Assembly (NCBI GenBank): GCA_903772945.1
Contig: CAICTM010000294.1
Coordinates: forward strand, 1 to 64,000
Length of the DNA: 64,000 bases
Origin: Seminavis robusta
Taxonomy: Eukaryota; Bacillariophyta; Bacillariophyceae; Naviculales; Naviculaceae
Reading direction: 5' to 3'
Shown here: positions 42,501-52,418 of the stretch, in pieces
How the letters are laid out: the number at the start of each line of letters is the position of its first letter
Position numbering within the stretch: position 1 is the first letter of the stretch
Position numbers and translations under genes: made by a program
The notes under the pieces: generated by a model
Told to the model about the DNA's origin: nothing
What the model saw: only the letters and a program-made list of their open reading frames with translations
Database searches by the model: none

Positions 42501-42805
42501 TTGGCAGCAGGAGGAGGTGGTGGCAAGGGAGGTCTCTGATTGTTATCATTGTTATCATTTCCAAGGAGATCATTGGCAACTCCTTCCAAGACATCACTCC
42601 AACTCTGAGCCTTCTTGTGGTGGCGCTGAGAAGCAGGTTCTCCACTGGTGGTCTCTTGGCCGGTCGTTTGATGATTATCTCCTTCTTCTTCTTCCTGTGC
42701 ATGTGGTGGATTATTACTAGATCTAGTGCTCGACAATAATCCTTCATCCAACGAGACTGATGCCGCAACGGCAGGTTCGTCCTTATTGTTGTCCTCCTTT
42801 GTCAT
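39508..42805 (-). CDS. SLAC1/TDT-like membrane channel or carrier, copy 2
   Basis: Seven exons join in frame on the minus strand: 42805-41536, 41422-41406, 41300-40887, 40808-40737, 40638-40601, 40527-40449 and 40368-39508. From the ATG at 42805 this gives 916 residues. Exon 2 is only 17 bases and codes GTVWFK with its borders; exon 5 is 38 bases. The build matches the copy at 28369: a long polar N-terminus with Gln/Asn runs, a coiled coil (YMQELEKERVAMMELWKAEM), then nine or ten spans from VVLSNMPLTVGAVGLSWVTQ onward. The Cys loop (CSFLEFPGCFAC), the FSPAHVAFCFPTLSHTNCIQAYRAS block and the FVSPAVLEAAEAGVLVRVKRGTEDYRR tail are all present. An anion-channel or dicarboxylate-carrier role is inferred from the tentative TDT resemblance. 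It ends convergent with NPL4. Confidence 0.75.
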
Positions 42806-43156
42806 GGTTATGGACAAACTAATGGGCAGACGGGCAGACAACTCTATGGAAGGCCTTCTCTTATCGGTATCGAGCTTCGGCCAAGTCTGGTGTCGCCGTT
42901 TGATGAGGTGTCGTCATTGCCAAATTGCACTTTCTTTGGACATCCGGCCTTTGCATTTTGCCGGAAGCTTTTTGATTTCTGACATTCGAGTCACAATAAT
43001 GAGGCAGTCACGGATTGCTGCTCACAAAATCCACCCCAACAGTCAAAGATCCACACCGAACTATCGATTGCCATGAAGGTACTAGCTAGTACCGGTACCG
43101 GTGTGAAGGTATGGCATCCTCAAGGTCAATGGATGCAATGATCATTGTCGACGACG

Positions 43157-44347
43157 ATGACTACTAGTACTAGCATTAATAGTAGAAAAGACGACGAGCT
43201 GTTACTGGTGGCTGCTGTGGTTTGGGACTTGCAAGGCTCTGGTGAAACCAAGACGAGCAAGATTCGCATCCGTCAAAGGGATATTATCCAACATGGAGTT
43301 TGCACGCCAAGAGATCTTTGGAACATGCTTCAATCCTCCCTCGTCTCGGTGCTTCCCGAAGCCTCCTCCTCTTTGTGGCAAATGGAGGCCGTTCAAGTCT
43401 ACGACAACAATACCAATTCTTACGTGTCAATTCCGTTATTATCGGAGGACGACGACGATCCAACAATAATGGACGTGACACGACGGTTTGGAACACGCCT
43501 ACGAATCCATGTCACAACCACAACGAATGGACAGCACAATAATAACAATAATCAACCAGAACCACCCAAAGCCATCATGGGCCGATACTACTCGTACAAT
43601 CCCAAGCAAGGCATCCTCATTGCCGGAATTCCACTACGAGTGCAAGAAACAACCCTTCAAAATGCCACGGGAGGCAATGTGTGGGATGGAGCACTCTTAT
43701 TGGCACGATACTTGGAAAAAACTGCCACCAGTCTCGTGACATCCAAACGAGTCTTGGAATTGGGAGCGGGGTGTGGTCTTGTAGGAATTGCAGCTGGGAT
43801 ATTGGGAGCCAAACAAGTCTTGCTGACAGATTTGCCCTATGCACTGGAAAACATGAACCATAATGTGAAACAACACTGGGATGCCTGTCAAACGGCAGGA
43901 TGCCAACAAATGGTGTGTGCGCCTTTGGACTGGTATCATCCTCCGTCGCTGGAGGAATTGGGAAACAGTATGAAGACGCCATCATCATCAATATCAGAAC
44001 AACAACCATGGATTCCAGAACTCATTTTGATTGCCGACTGTGTTTGGATGCAACCATTGGTGCAGCCTTTACTAGCGACTGTCGAACACTTGGTGACACA
44101 AGCTGCTGCTTGTCAAACACACTTGACGACAACAAGAACAACGATAATACAAGTACTCATCTCGTACCAGAGAAGAGGAAAGTCAACGCATGAAGAATTC
44201 TGGAATGGAATTCACGGACTACGCTTTCAATCCATAATAAAACAACAAAATGTCACCAATGTTACAGAAGTTATTGATGTTACCAAAGTGGGACTTGCCA
44301 AACCTGATTCCATCCACTTGTTGCTTCTGGAAATCAATCTTTCTTGA
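43157..44347 (+). CDS. FAM86/METTL21-type protein methyltransferase
   Basis: Starting at the ATG at 43157 (MTTSTSINS), the protein has 396 residues. The seven-beta-strand fold is marked by motif I VLELGAGCGLVGIAAG (about residues 199-214), motif II LLTDLPYALENMNHNV, and LILIADCVWMQPLVQPLL in the position of the DxxY-like motif, followed by ISYQRRGKSTHEEFW. This is the methyltransferase-16 family, whose characterised members use S-adenosylmethionine to methylate lysines on specific proteins. The usual Tyr of the DxxY motif is Trp here. The N-terminal 130 residues, with Asp and Asn runs, are extra and unrecognised. The target is unknown. It is head-to-head with transporter copy 2. Confidence 0.82.
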   Translation: MTTSTSINSRKDDELLLVAAVVWDLQGSGETKTSKIRIRQRDIIQHGVCTPRDLWNMLQSSLVSVLPEASSSLWQMEAVQVYDNNTNSYVSIPLLSEDDDDPTIMDVTRRFGTRLRIHVTTTTNGQHNNNNNQPEPPKAIMGRYYSYNPKQGILIAGIPLRVQETTLQNATGGNVWDGALLLARYLEKTATSLVTSKRVLELGAGCGLVGIAAGILGAKQVLLTDLPYALENMNHNVKQHWDACQTAGCQQMVCAPLDWYHPPSLEELGNSMKTPSSSISEQQPWIPELILIADCVWMQPLVQPLLATVEHLVTQAAACQTHLTTTRTTIIQVLISYQRRGKSTHEEFWNGIHGLRFQSIIKQQNVTNVTEVIDVTKVGLAKPDSIHLLLLEINLS

Positions 44348-45150
44348 CAAATTCAATCAACCTCAAGCAGCAACCCTTTTGCGATTGTCATGCCCCCATC
44401 CGTTTCATCCAGTCAGTCAGCAAGCCTACGACCAGCATGTTGCCCGCTTGTTTGTTCAACTCTGCCTCTGTCTCCACAGTCAAAAGTGAAGAAGAGGCAC
44501 CGATAGCTACATGTAAACTCAATCGTGTGATACTAGTACACATATGTAGCTTTTTGCAAGTTAACCGTTGCCGAAGAGGAAAATGAGTTGAACGACGAAA
44601 ACAAAGAGTGCAATGACAGGTAGGCAAAGAATATCAGCTTTTGCTATCCGGTCAAGAAGTTTGGAATACTACTACCAGGTAGTATCTACTTGAATACCTG
44701 TCCTTCACAGCTTGACGGCTCTTTGATCCCCTATTTATTACAGTTAATTATCCAGAAGCTACTGTTTTTAGAATGGTCCTCCACGGTAGTCTATTTACAA
44801 AGTGGAACTGGTGAAGTGCGAATAGTTATCTGGTGATGCCTCTTGGGTTGATGCTTGCAACCCATTGAACCCTAGCTATAGTCCCTGCGTTTCTTCCTGC
44901 AGGCTGAGCCCTTGCCTGCCAGATCTCCTCTGATGGCTGGATGCAGCTCGTCCAGACAGCTTCGCGCCAACAAGCAAATTTGAAGGGTATATTGTCCCAG
45001 CAGAAGCTCATCAAGCCCCCATTGGCTGCGTTCACACTGTGCTTGGCTTAGGCTCCCTTCGTTCATTGAGGGAAGAGTGGGAAAGGAACCAATATCCCCT
45101 ATGTAGCTGCTTTTCCATGTTCCATTTCCGGCAAGAGCAACAGGTTACCT
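44348..45150. other. gene-free stretch
   Basis: No gene is supported. Two overlapping minus-strand ORFs at 44826-45066 look like a decayed fragment of unknown origin. An ACTACCAGGTAGT palindrome lies near 44668. Confidence 0.45.
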
Positions 45151-46371
45151 TCAGTTGTTTCCAAAGAGAGCCAGGAAGTCTGGTGGGAGGAATGCAATAA
45201 GGTCTTGTAGTTCCGCATTAAACTGCTGCTGGTCAATACTACTGAAGGACCTTCCTCTCATCATCCCCATCCCCATCCGGGACCTAGATCTAGATCCCCC
45301 AGTCCCAAAGGTAGGACGGGGCGTCCGTGGTCCGTCTGTTGGAGCTACCGTGGGAGGAAAGGTGCGTAACGCAAAGGAGGGCGATTGGGACGGTCGGATT
45401 GAGGGAGGGGAAGACGGAGCCTTGGACGGTGTTCTTGAGGGAGACGCAGAGGGGGCTTTTGAAAGTGTGGGCGAAATGGATGGCGTTGATGATGGAACTC
45501 TAGAAGGCCGTGACGATACAGATGGTGACAGAGATAAAGATGGTTGCCCAGAAGGATTCTTTGATACAGATGGCGACTCGGATGGAGATGAGGATGGTGA
45601 GCGGGATGGTGCTTTGGATGTAGTAGGCGATGCCGACGGTTGCTTAGATGGTGTTGTTGATGGGGAGACAGATGGTAGTCTCGAGGGAGATGCAGATGGT
45701 GATCCAACGGGAGATGCAGAAGGACTTGCAGAAGGAGTGGGAGTGGGATTGAAAGTACGATAACGGAAAAATCCGCTTCTGAAGCTGCCACTATGGTCAA
45801 AGCTGCCACTACGGCCACCCATCATGCCTCCCATCATGCCTTGGAGCCGTCGCTCATTGTCGCCTGACAAGCCAATCTCAGGGTGGCGTGGTTTTATCTT
45901 TCTGTGAGGTCGTTTTCGTCTTCCCTTGTCTTGTTTGGTTCGGGGTCTACTGTCTTTTTTGGTTTGGGGTCTACTGACTTTTTGAGAGAGATGCCATGGC
46001 TCTTCAAGTTCTTCAATATCCTTGAAAGAGACTGACTCTCCAAAAAACTCGAAAGCTTCTTTCATTTTGTGCTGCATGGCATCCCCCAGTTTCACGACCT
46101 GTTCTGATGGCGGCACAACATTGGCTTTTGAGAAGGTCGATGTGCCAAATGATAATAGTGCAAAGAGTGCCAAAATGACAATGCAGTTTCGAGCAAATAT
46201 CAAGGCTTTTGACTTTCGTCGTCTCTCGTGTGGTGTTTTGCTCTGACTCTCGTCGCCGTCGACGACCTTGTCTAGCTCTGGCTCAGGTTGACTAATGGTT
46301 GTGTCATCGTCGCTGATGGGACTTATTGGTCCTTCTGACTCGTTACTCGTTTCTTCGGCGGACGATCCCAT
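45151..46371 (-). CDS. type II membrane protein with Ser/Pro repeats
   Basis: Starting at the ATG at 46371 (MGSSAEETS), the protein has 406 residues. An acidic cytosolic head of about 50 residues is followed by a single span (NCIVILALFALLSFGTSTF). A basic stretch (RRKRPHRKIKPRH) and a Met/Gly-rich patch (GMMGGMMGGRSGSF) come next, then about 150 residues of PSxSPS-type repeats. The tail holds GSRSRSRMGMGMMRGRSF and a hydrophobic end (LQDLIAFLPPDFLALFG). The order signal-anchor then Ser/Pro-rich repeats suits a secreted or cell-surface glycoprotein; similar Ser/Pro-repeat proteins are abundant in diatom cell walls. Function not known. The repeat region is open in several other frames, which gives the misleading ORFs on both strands. 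Confidence 0.65.
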   Translation of the reverse strand: MGSSAEETSNESEGPISPISDDDTTISQPEPELDKVVDGDESQSKTPHERRRKSKALIFARNCIVILALFALLSFGTSTFSKANVVPPSEQVVKLGDAMQHKMKEAFEFFGESVSFKDIEELEEPWHLSQKVSRPQTKKDSRPRTKQDKGRRKRPHRKIKPRHPEIGLSGDNERRLQGMMGGMMGGRSGSFDHSGSFRSGFFRYRTFNPTPTPSASPSASPVGSPSASPSRLPSVSPSTTPSKQPSASPTTSKAPSRSPSSSPSESPSVSKNPSGQPSLSLSPSVSSRPSRVPSSTPSISPTLSKAPSASPSRTPSKAPSSPPSIRPSQSPSFALRTFPPTVAPTDGPRTPRPTFGTGGSRSRSRMGMGMMRGRSFSSIDQQQFNAELQDLIAFLPPDFLALFGNN

Positions 46372-48469
46372 GGCCAACTGTCCTCTCCTCTCCAAGGCAT
46401 GTTGTGCTGGGTGACAACAAAAATGCCATTTCGATCCCTGGAGCTGCCGTTGGAAGTTTCTTTTTTGCCAAGTGGCATCACTCTTCCACGTTGTGCTCTG
46501 CTACTAGCTTCTATTTATGCGGTACCGGTACTACTCGTAGTAGACCATGTACGATGTACCCGGACCGTCCGACTTTTTCACTGAGGATTAGGAAAATTTG
46601 AACATTCCACGACTGATGACAGTTTGAAATAGGCTTCTATATATACCTTTAAATCTTCAGTATGCTCCTAAACAGTCCTCTAAATAAACACGCCCTTAAA
46701 AATATGTCGCATAATACCTTTAAACCTCGAAACACCATCCCCAGTACATTCCCTTACTGTACTATTGTAACGGCTTTTCGACCAGCAGCCGGTCGGCTTG
46801 GTCGGCTTCAAAAGAAGCTCTGCCTCGTGTCTCCACGTCTCCACAGTCGAGTTTATGGGGGGTTAGGCATGGGACGCGGGGGAGGGAGAAAAAGAAGAAA
46901 GAAGAGGGAGAAGGGTTTATCGGTTGAGTTCCAGATTCCGGTTGGAGAGCAGGCAGGGCTAAAGATCTGGTCACGAAGACGCCAGTAATGCACCAGAAAG
47001 AGGGGAAACGGCAATGACCTGGTCATCGGCCCCTCCTCCGTTAAATTCCTACATCCGAAGAACAATGTATATGTCAGTAAATACGTCACCAGAGAGGTTC
47101 GTTGATGTCTGATTCAATTCAAATTGATCCAACGGATACCGACAGACTCTTTCCCAATCCTTCGCTCGAAAGAAACCCTCCCATTATTTTCAAAACTCGC
47201 GAGATTGATCGTGGTGGACAAGTAACTGGTGCGTGGTTGTTGTTTTGTTGTTGTGTTTGTGTTGTTTGTTGTTAGCCACAATGGCGACCATGGCATGCTA
47301 CTAATCGTTCTATCCTTCACTACCTGACGCTCAGCTTCCTACCGAAGCCCTTCCTCTATCTCCGACAGCACTCCGCTCCGTCCGCTCCTTCCTCTACGGA
47401 CGACTACCGCTCCTTCCATCTACGGACGACACAACCAAAATGGAGGATCGCAACTACTTCTCCGCCTTCCCAGTGGCTGCAAAGTGTCAACAGATACCCA
47501 TTGAATGAGATGAGGCAACAAGGCATGGATTCACCTGCAAGTATGTCATTTGTTGGTACAACAGTGAGGAGGAGGACAACTTCTGGTTTGCCACACAACA
47601 AGCATGGAAGTGATAGTTCTTGAGGAGATGATTATGCAAGGAGATGCAACACTTCCTCCTGATATGAGACAACACATTGATGGGTACGCCAGGATAGATC
47701 CACATGGTACCAAAACTTGTTCACCTATGAAATTTGGAGGGCCACATCCCTGTGAAGGACAGGACACTTATAGGATCTATTTACAAAGATAGACACTGAG
47801 GATGACTGCCCCATGAAGGACCAAATTTGCATGGATGCTGCATGGGTATTAAAGCAATCCAGTGGTACGCAACCCTAAATTTCTCCTTCAAGGAATTTTG
47901 TATGATGAATCATTGAGTTTGTGATGTTGTGCATGGAAGACCTTCGTATCATGGAGGCCTGAGACCCCAATTGGCTATGTTTATTGAGGGCAACAACCAA
48001 CAAGGACTTTGAATGTAAGTGACAATGGCTACAATTAAGAAAAAGGTTTTCACTCTAATAATTTGTTCTTATTCATTATGTCGAATAACCATGGAATCTA
48101 GATTGGCAATTGGTATCATGTGGTGGTCTTCCTCTCCTGTGTGTCAACCAATGGCAGAATTTGTGACAGCAACCATTCGGTGGTAGGTTTCTGGAAAGGA
48201 GATGGAGTATTGGTTGGAATTGCTGCTGCATTAAGGCAGTTGCATCATTTGATCAGGTGTTGTTGCTGACAGAGAATCAGGTTGACCAATGTAAGAATTT
48301 CTTGTTTGTGCTACAGGAGGAGGCTGCTTGTTGGTGGTGGAGTTGGAGCTGTGAACCGGTTTGTGGTTGTTGGTTGATGGTTGTGAAGCCGGTTGTGGTT
48401 GGTGTAATCCTTGGTTGTGGTTTGGGAACGGTTGTGGTTGTGGAGCAGGTTGTGGTTGTGAAGCTTCAC
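46372..48469. other. gene-poor stretch
   Basis: No gene is supported over about 2 kb. ORFs are short and contradictory. A GGTACCGGTACTACTCG palindrome is near 46521. A GGTTGTGGTTGTG-type repeat (about 48345-48470) abuts the transposon relic. Confidence 0.5.
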
Positions 48470-48470
48470 A
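48345..48470. repeat. GGTTGTG-type degenerate repeat
   Basis: Repeated GGTTGTGGTTGTG and TTGTGGTTG words with drifting spacing. The G-rich strand is the plus strand. Confidence 0.7.
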
Positions 48471-50720
48471 CTAGACTGGTGCACAATGTAAACAAGCAAC
48501 AATCATTTGGTGAGTACTTCTGCCTGTGAGGTTTGAATCCAACAATAAACTCTGAAAAGAAAATCTTTCTCCGGTATCCTGTGGCAGTGGCTCTGCATGA
48601 GGAAATGGTGCATCCAGACCAACAGCCTCTGCCATGTCATTTAGGTAAGCCAACTCTGAATGGTTCCAGTAAGGAACAACCTTCTCCCATCCAGCTGGAA
48701 TTGGACTTCCTTTCTGCTTCGCTGATTCTTGACAGGAAGGCTCTCTTGTGTCTAATCTTGAGGTTGTATCTTGCAGTTCCAGCCAAGTTGAGTGCATCTG
48801 CAAGGCTTCTTCTCATTCGACCATTGCCAAAATGGGCGGACTTGTCATGGAACGCTTCTAACTTGGATTCTCCTCTCCTTGATAGGTACTCTGGAAGCTT
48901 GTGTTTGGAATTGGGTGATGGCAGGATTGTGTCATACATGTCTTACAGTGCCAGGGGATCAGCCAAGTGAGCAGCTTTCTCCACACAGTTCTCTACAGTT
49001 GGCTTGGTATCAGAAGTTAACAAGGTATAGTTCTTGTCTGGATCGAGTCGGCCCTGTCCTGGCCTGCTACCATCACTGGCAGTCACCTTGTACCTGCAGA
49101 ACCACATGTTGAAACTTCTGTCTCATTGTCTCTGGTTCTCTCATCTTCTTCCCTAGATATTTGGAGTACCTATCTCTGAATACCTTGGAGGCTTGCATTC
49201 GAGATCTCAGCATGAGTAACAACTTGCCATTGGTGGATAGTAGACCATGTTTCAGAGCATGCAGCAGCTTCTCATAGTCATCAGGTGAGTACACATACAG
49301 GCAATCCAAGAGGTCTGACATAGCTTGATAGTGATCAATGTGTCCTTTCTCAAAGTTGACAGTATCCTCTTCTCATAATGAAACAGGCCTAGCCTTCCCT
49401 CGATTCCTGGAAAGAGTATCTCCCAGTAGTCATCCTTGTGGGGCCAGGTGTCGCTGTACATGGCAGCTGGTTGAAGTGGCTCCTCCTTGCTAGCTGCATA
49501 GCAGCATGAGAGAAGTGGATTGTCTTGGTGGTGGGAACAAGAACAGCAGAGGCAATCTCTCCTGTTTCAGTGGCAGCATCCCAAACAGCACCGGCACCAA
49601 GACTCTTGGAGTAGTTCTTGATCACCTGAAGGTGTGATCTTGGCAGAAGATTCCTTTGTTGCACTGGCACTTTGGATCTCTCTTGTGTCCTTTGTTGTCA
49701 CTGATCCCACGGATTCCTGTTTAAGCACAAGCAGCATCATAGAGTCACGGATGGTGTCCCCAAGAGGAGGAAACTGTCGTATGTAAGTGCCATCCTTTTG
49801 AAGAAAGGGATCTGGATCAGTGTCGCTTCCCTCCCAATGGAGTAGTATGACATCATGGCCCTAATGAATCTCTGTTGATTGCATTGTAGATGAGCGCGAC
49901 TGCAGAGTTCTCCATTTCCATAGGTAACCATTATAGTGTCGAACACTTCTGTTGACTCCTCTCCAAGTGACTAGCCTTGTTAGGTAGAGCGTACTTTGTC
50001 TCACTGGATAGAGCAATGAAGCGTGGTCTGGGATCGAGAAGCAATTCTGCAGAGTTGGCATCAATCTTCTGTTGCAGCTTTCACAAACCATGGACATGAC
50101 ATACACCAAGAAGAGGACCAGTGATGCCAAAGATGGGGACAAGGTCTTGTTGTGTGCCCAGTTTGTCCTTGTATTCTTGAGTTTGCCAGAGCATCTTCCA
50201 TCGGACAAGGAACTGTAATTCCACATCGATTCCAGTCCACTAGAAGGAGTTTCTGCCCAAAAATGGAGTGGTAGTGAGGAGACTCGATTGCTCCTCTGTG
50301 GAGGGAACTGTCATGGTGAGTCCTTATATGTTGTAATAGCTCTGATTCTTGTCCTGGTAATGGATTTGACACTGCTTCTGCCATGCTAGCATTGCCAGTG
50401 GTGCTCCTTTTTCTTGTGTTTTCGACAAAGGCGGTATCATTTACAAGAGTGGTTACCTTTTGACAAAGAGCCACTGGAGTGGCCATTGCTGCCTTTTCTT
50501 GCTGTTGCCGGCTCTGCTTTGTTTGGCTGTGTTGTTCTAGCAGCAAAGAATGCTTCTCCATTTTCTCTTGTGAATGCCTCCAGCTTCCTCTCATTCAGTG
50601 GTAGAGGAGCACTGAATTGTCTGGTGATCTTCTGCTTTCTTTGATTGTCTCCATGTCAGCGCATTCAAAGGTCCTTGTCCTTTTGTTATTGTATTCTTAA
50701 TACAGAAGACAGAGTGTGAT
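48471..50720 (-). pseudogene. degenerate transposon-like gene, several breaks
   Basis: Coding-like stretches in all three minus-strand frames line up in order from about 50600 to 48471, as expected of one decayed gene. The better pieces read DTWPHKDDYWEILFPGIEGRLGLFHYEKRIL, then LLDCLYVYSPDDYEKLLHALKHG, then FRDRYSKYLGKKMREPETMRQK and LADALNLAGTARYNLKIRHKRAFL. The DTWPHK block and what follows resemble a multicopy transposase-like protein I associate with algal and animal DNA transposons, but I cannot name the superfamily. There are several breaks, so it is dead. No flanking terminal repeats were recognised. Age is moderate: many frame breaks, yet long stretches of readable protein remain. 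Confidence 0.5.
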
Positions 50721-52418
50721 CTCTTGGGGACTCTGAGACCAAGATGTCTGGCCTTACAGATGAACAGTTCTTGAGTGGATCAAAGACTTCTGCTACCACT
50801 CCTCCCAGCGTTGTTTGCGGTCCTTCTTCTCTGGCTCTCTTGATCTGTTGTTGTTAATTTGGCGAGTTCATAGCTCTCTTCTGCTGGGAGTTTCTATTCT
50901 GGCTTTGGGCAACCCATTCCTCCATTTTGTGTTGTTGTTGCTGCTGCTGTTGGTGGCTCATGATGCTCTCTTGCTGCTGCTGCTACTGGCTTTTTGGCCG
51001 AGATAATGACTGTGTGATGAAGCGGCAGCATGTCATTGTCGCTGTACGGTCATAACGCCTGAATTTAGTGATGAATTCATGCATGACGATGAACACCGAT
51101 GCGGAACTATGTAGGTGGTACGGGATCGTGCTAAAACTTCGCATGGCAAGACAATGGAAATGATACGCACCAAGAGCGCGAAAATTCGCATACTCAGAAT
51201 ATATCTGATTGTCTGTGAATTCATCTCACAGACCGTAATCCTTTCAGTGCGCGTAATAATGTGGAGAGATATATAAAATATCCCTATTCTGTGAACTTTA
51301 TAGCACACTGTATCCGTAATAACTATAAATGGTACGTTAAGTATATTTAAATGTTTTTCGTTAAATATCGCTGACATATACATTGTTCTTCGCTCCTCTC
51401 AGCCAATCAGATCACTGCCTTCCACCCCTTTCGCCCTCAGTCAAAAGTCTAATAAAAGGGGGTAAGTAGCGGTACGCTTGTACCTGGTACCGGTAGCGGC
51501 GTGACAGCCCTCGGAGTATCGCCAAGTTTTTCGACGAAAACTCCGGACGAGAATCTTTCTTTTACATCGGTTTCAGCTCTGTGAATTAAATCAAGCTGTC
51601 ATAGTCTTTTTTTCGAAGCGATCCTTGGGAAGTCTTGGTCTCAAATCTGCTCTCCAGAAGCGTCCTTTTGTTGGCTTTGTTTGGAGAGAATTCTGAAGAG
51701 CCAATATGTAAAAGCGTTTGCTTCAAAAAACTGTTTACTGGAATTTCTAGAGTGTACCAGTTTCAACGATCGAGGCAAAGCACAATTGTTCCATAATGCA
51801 TTCTTCGCAAACATGATAATAATGGCTGATCTTCTATTAGGCCGACAGCAAAAGAGGATCACACAAAGCTGGCAATTGGGGTACAATTTGTATTACCGTA
51901 CTGTACTCATCCGAGAGATACCGTACCAAATACCAATCATTCCCCACTGGCAGTACCGGTACCGGTACCTAAGATAACTGTCTCACGTGGACCAAGATCT
52001 GAAGACGATGGTCACGTGGAACAAGGAGACTTTTTCCTTCACAAATTTCATTCCGGCTCTGCAGCTTTAATCTTCGGGGTTCCGGAGGCTCACTTTTTGA
52101 GTTGCCCTCGTATGATTCGTCCGGTTGCATTGCAGATCCTAATGGACTTTGATTGGTACGAAGACCCCATGTTCCTGTACTTTGAACAAGCATGTACCGT
52201 GGCCATCAACGCTGGCATCGGATCCGAAGCTTGGTGTTTGGCCCAGACCCCAGTAAGGCAAGCACAAAGGTACTAGTATCCTTTGCTCTGATGTCTCTTG
52301 TCTTTTTGAGACACCACTTTTTCTGGCCGCTGCAGCCAACGATCGCCACCAGTTTCTTTGACAGGCTTTGATGACATTACGGTATTCTTCTTCACAATAA
52401 ACGCGAAAGAATCTGAAA
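50721..52418. other. gene-poor stretch
   Basis: No gene is supported. CTG/TTG trinucleotide repeats lie at 50928-50992. Palindromic GGTACCGGTACCGGTACC is at about 51953-51968. An AT-rich region at 51200-51380 shows nothing recognisable. Confidence 0.45.

Noticed and set aside
44826-45066. Fragment of a mobile-element polyprotein on the minus strand
   Set aside because: Too short and without a recognisable catalytic motif; left as unassigned.
45155-45818. Asp/Gly-rich and His/Pro-rich ORFs in other frames of the Ser/Pro repeat gene
   Set aside because: They are shadows of the PSxSPS repeat coding in alternative frames; only the minus-strand Ser/Pro frame has a start, a span and a structured tail.
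46372-52418. Possible LTR retroelement in the gene-poor block
   Set aside because: I found no reverse transcriptase, integrase or gag-like motif and no long direct terminal repeats.
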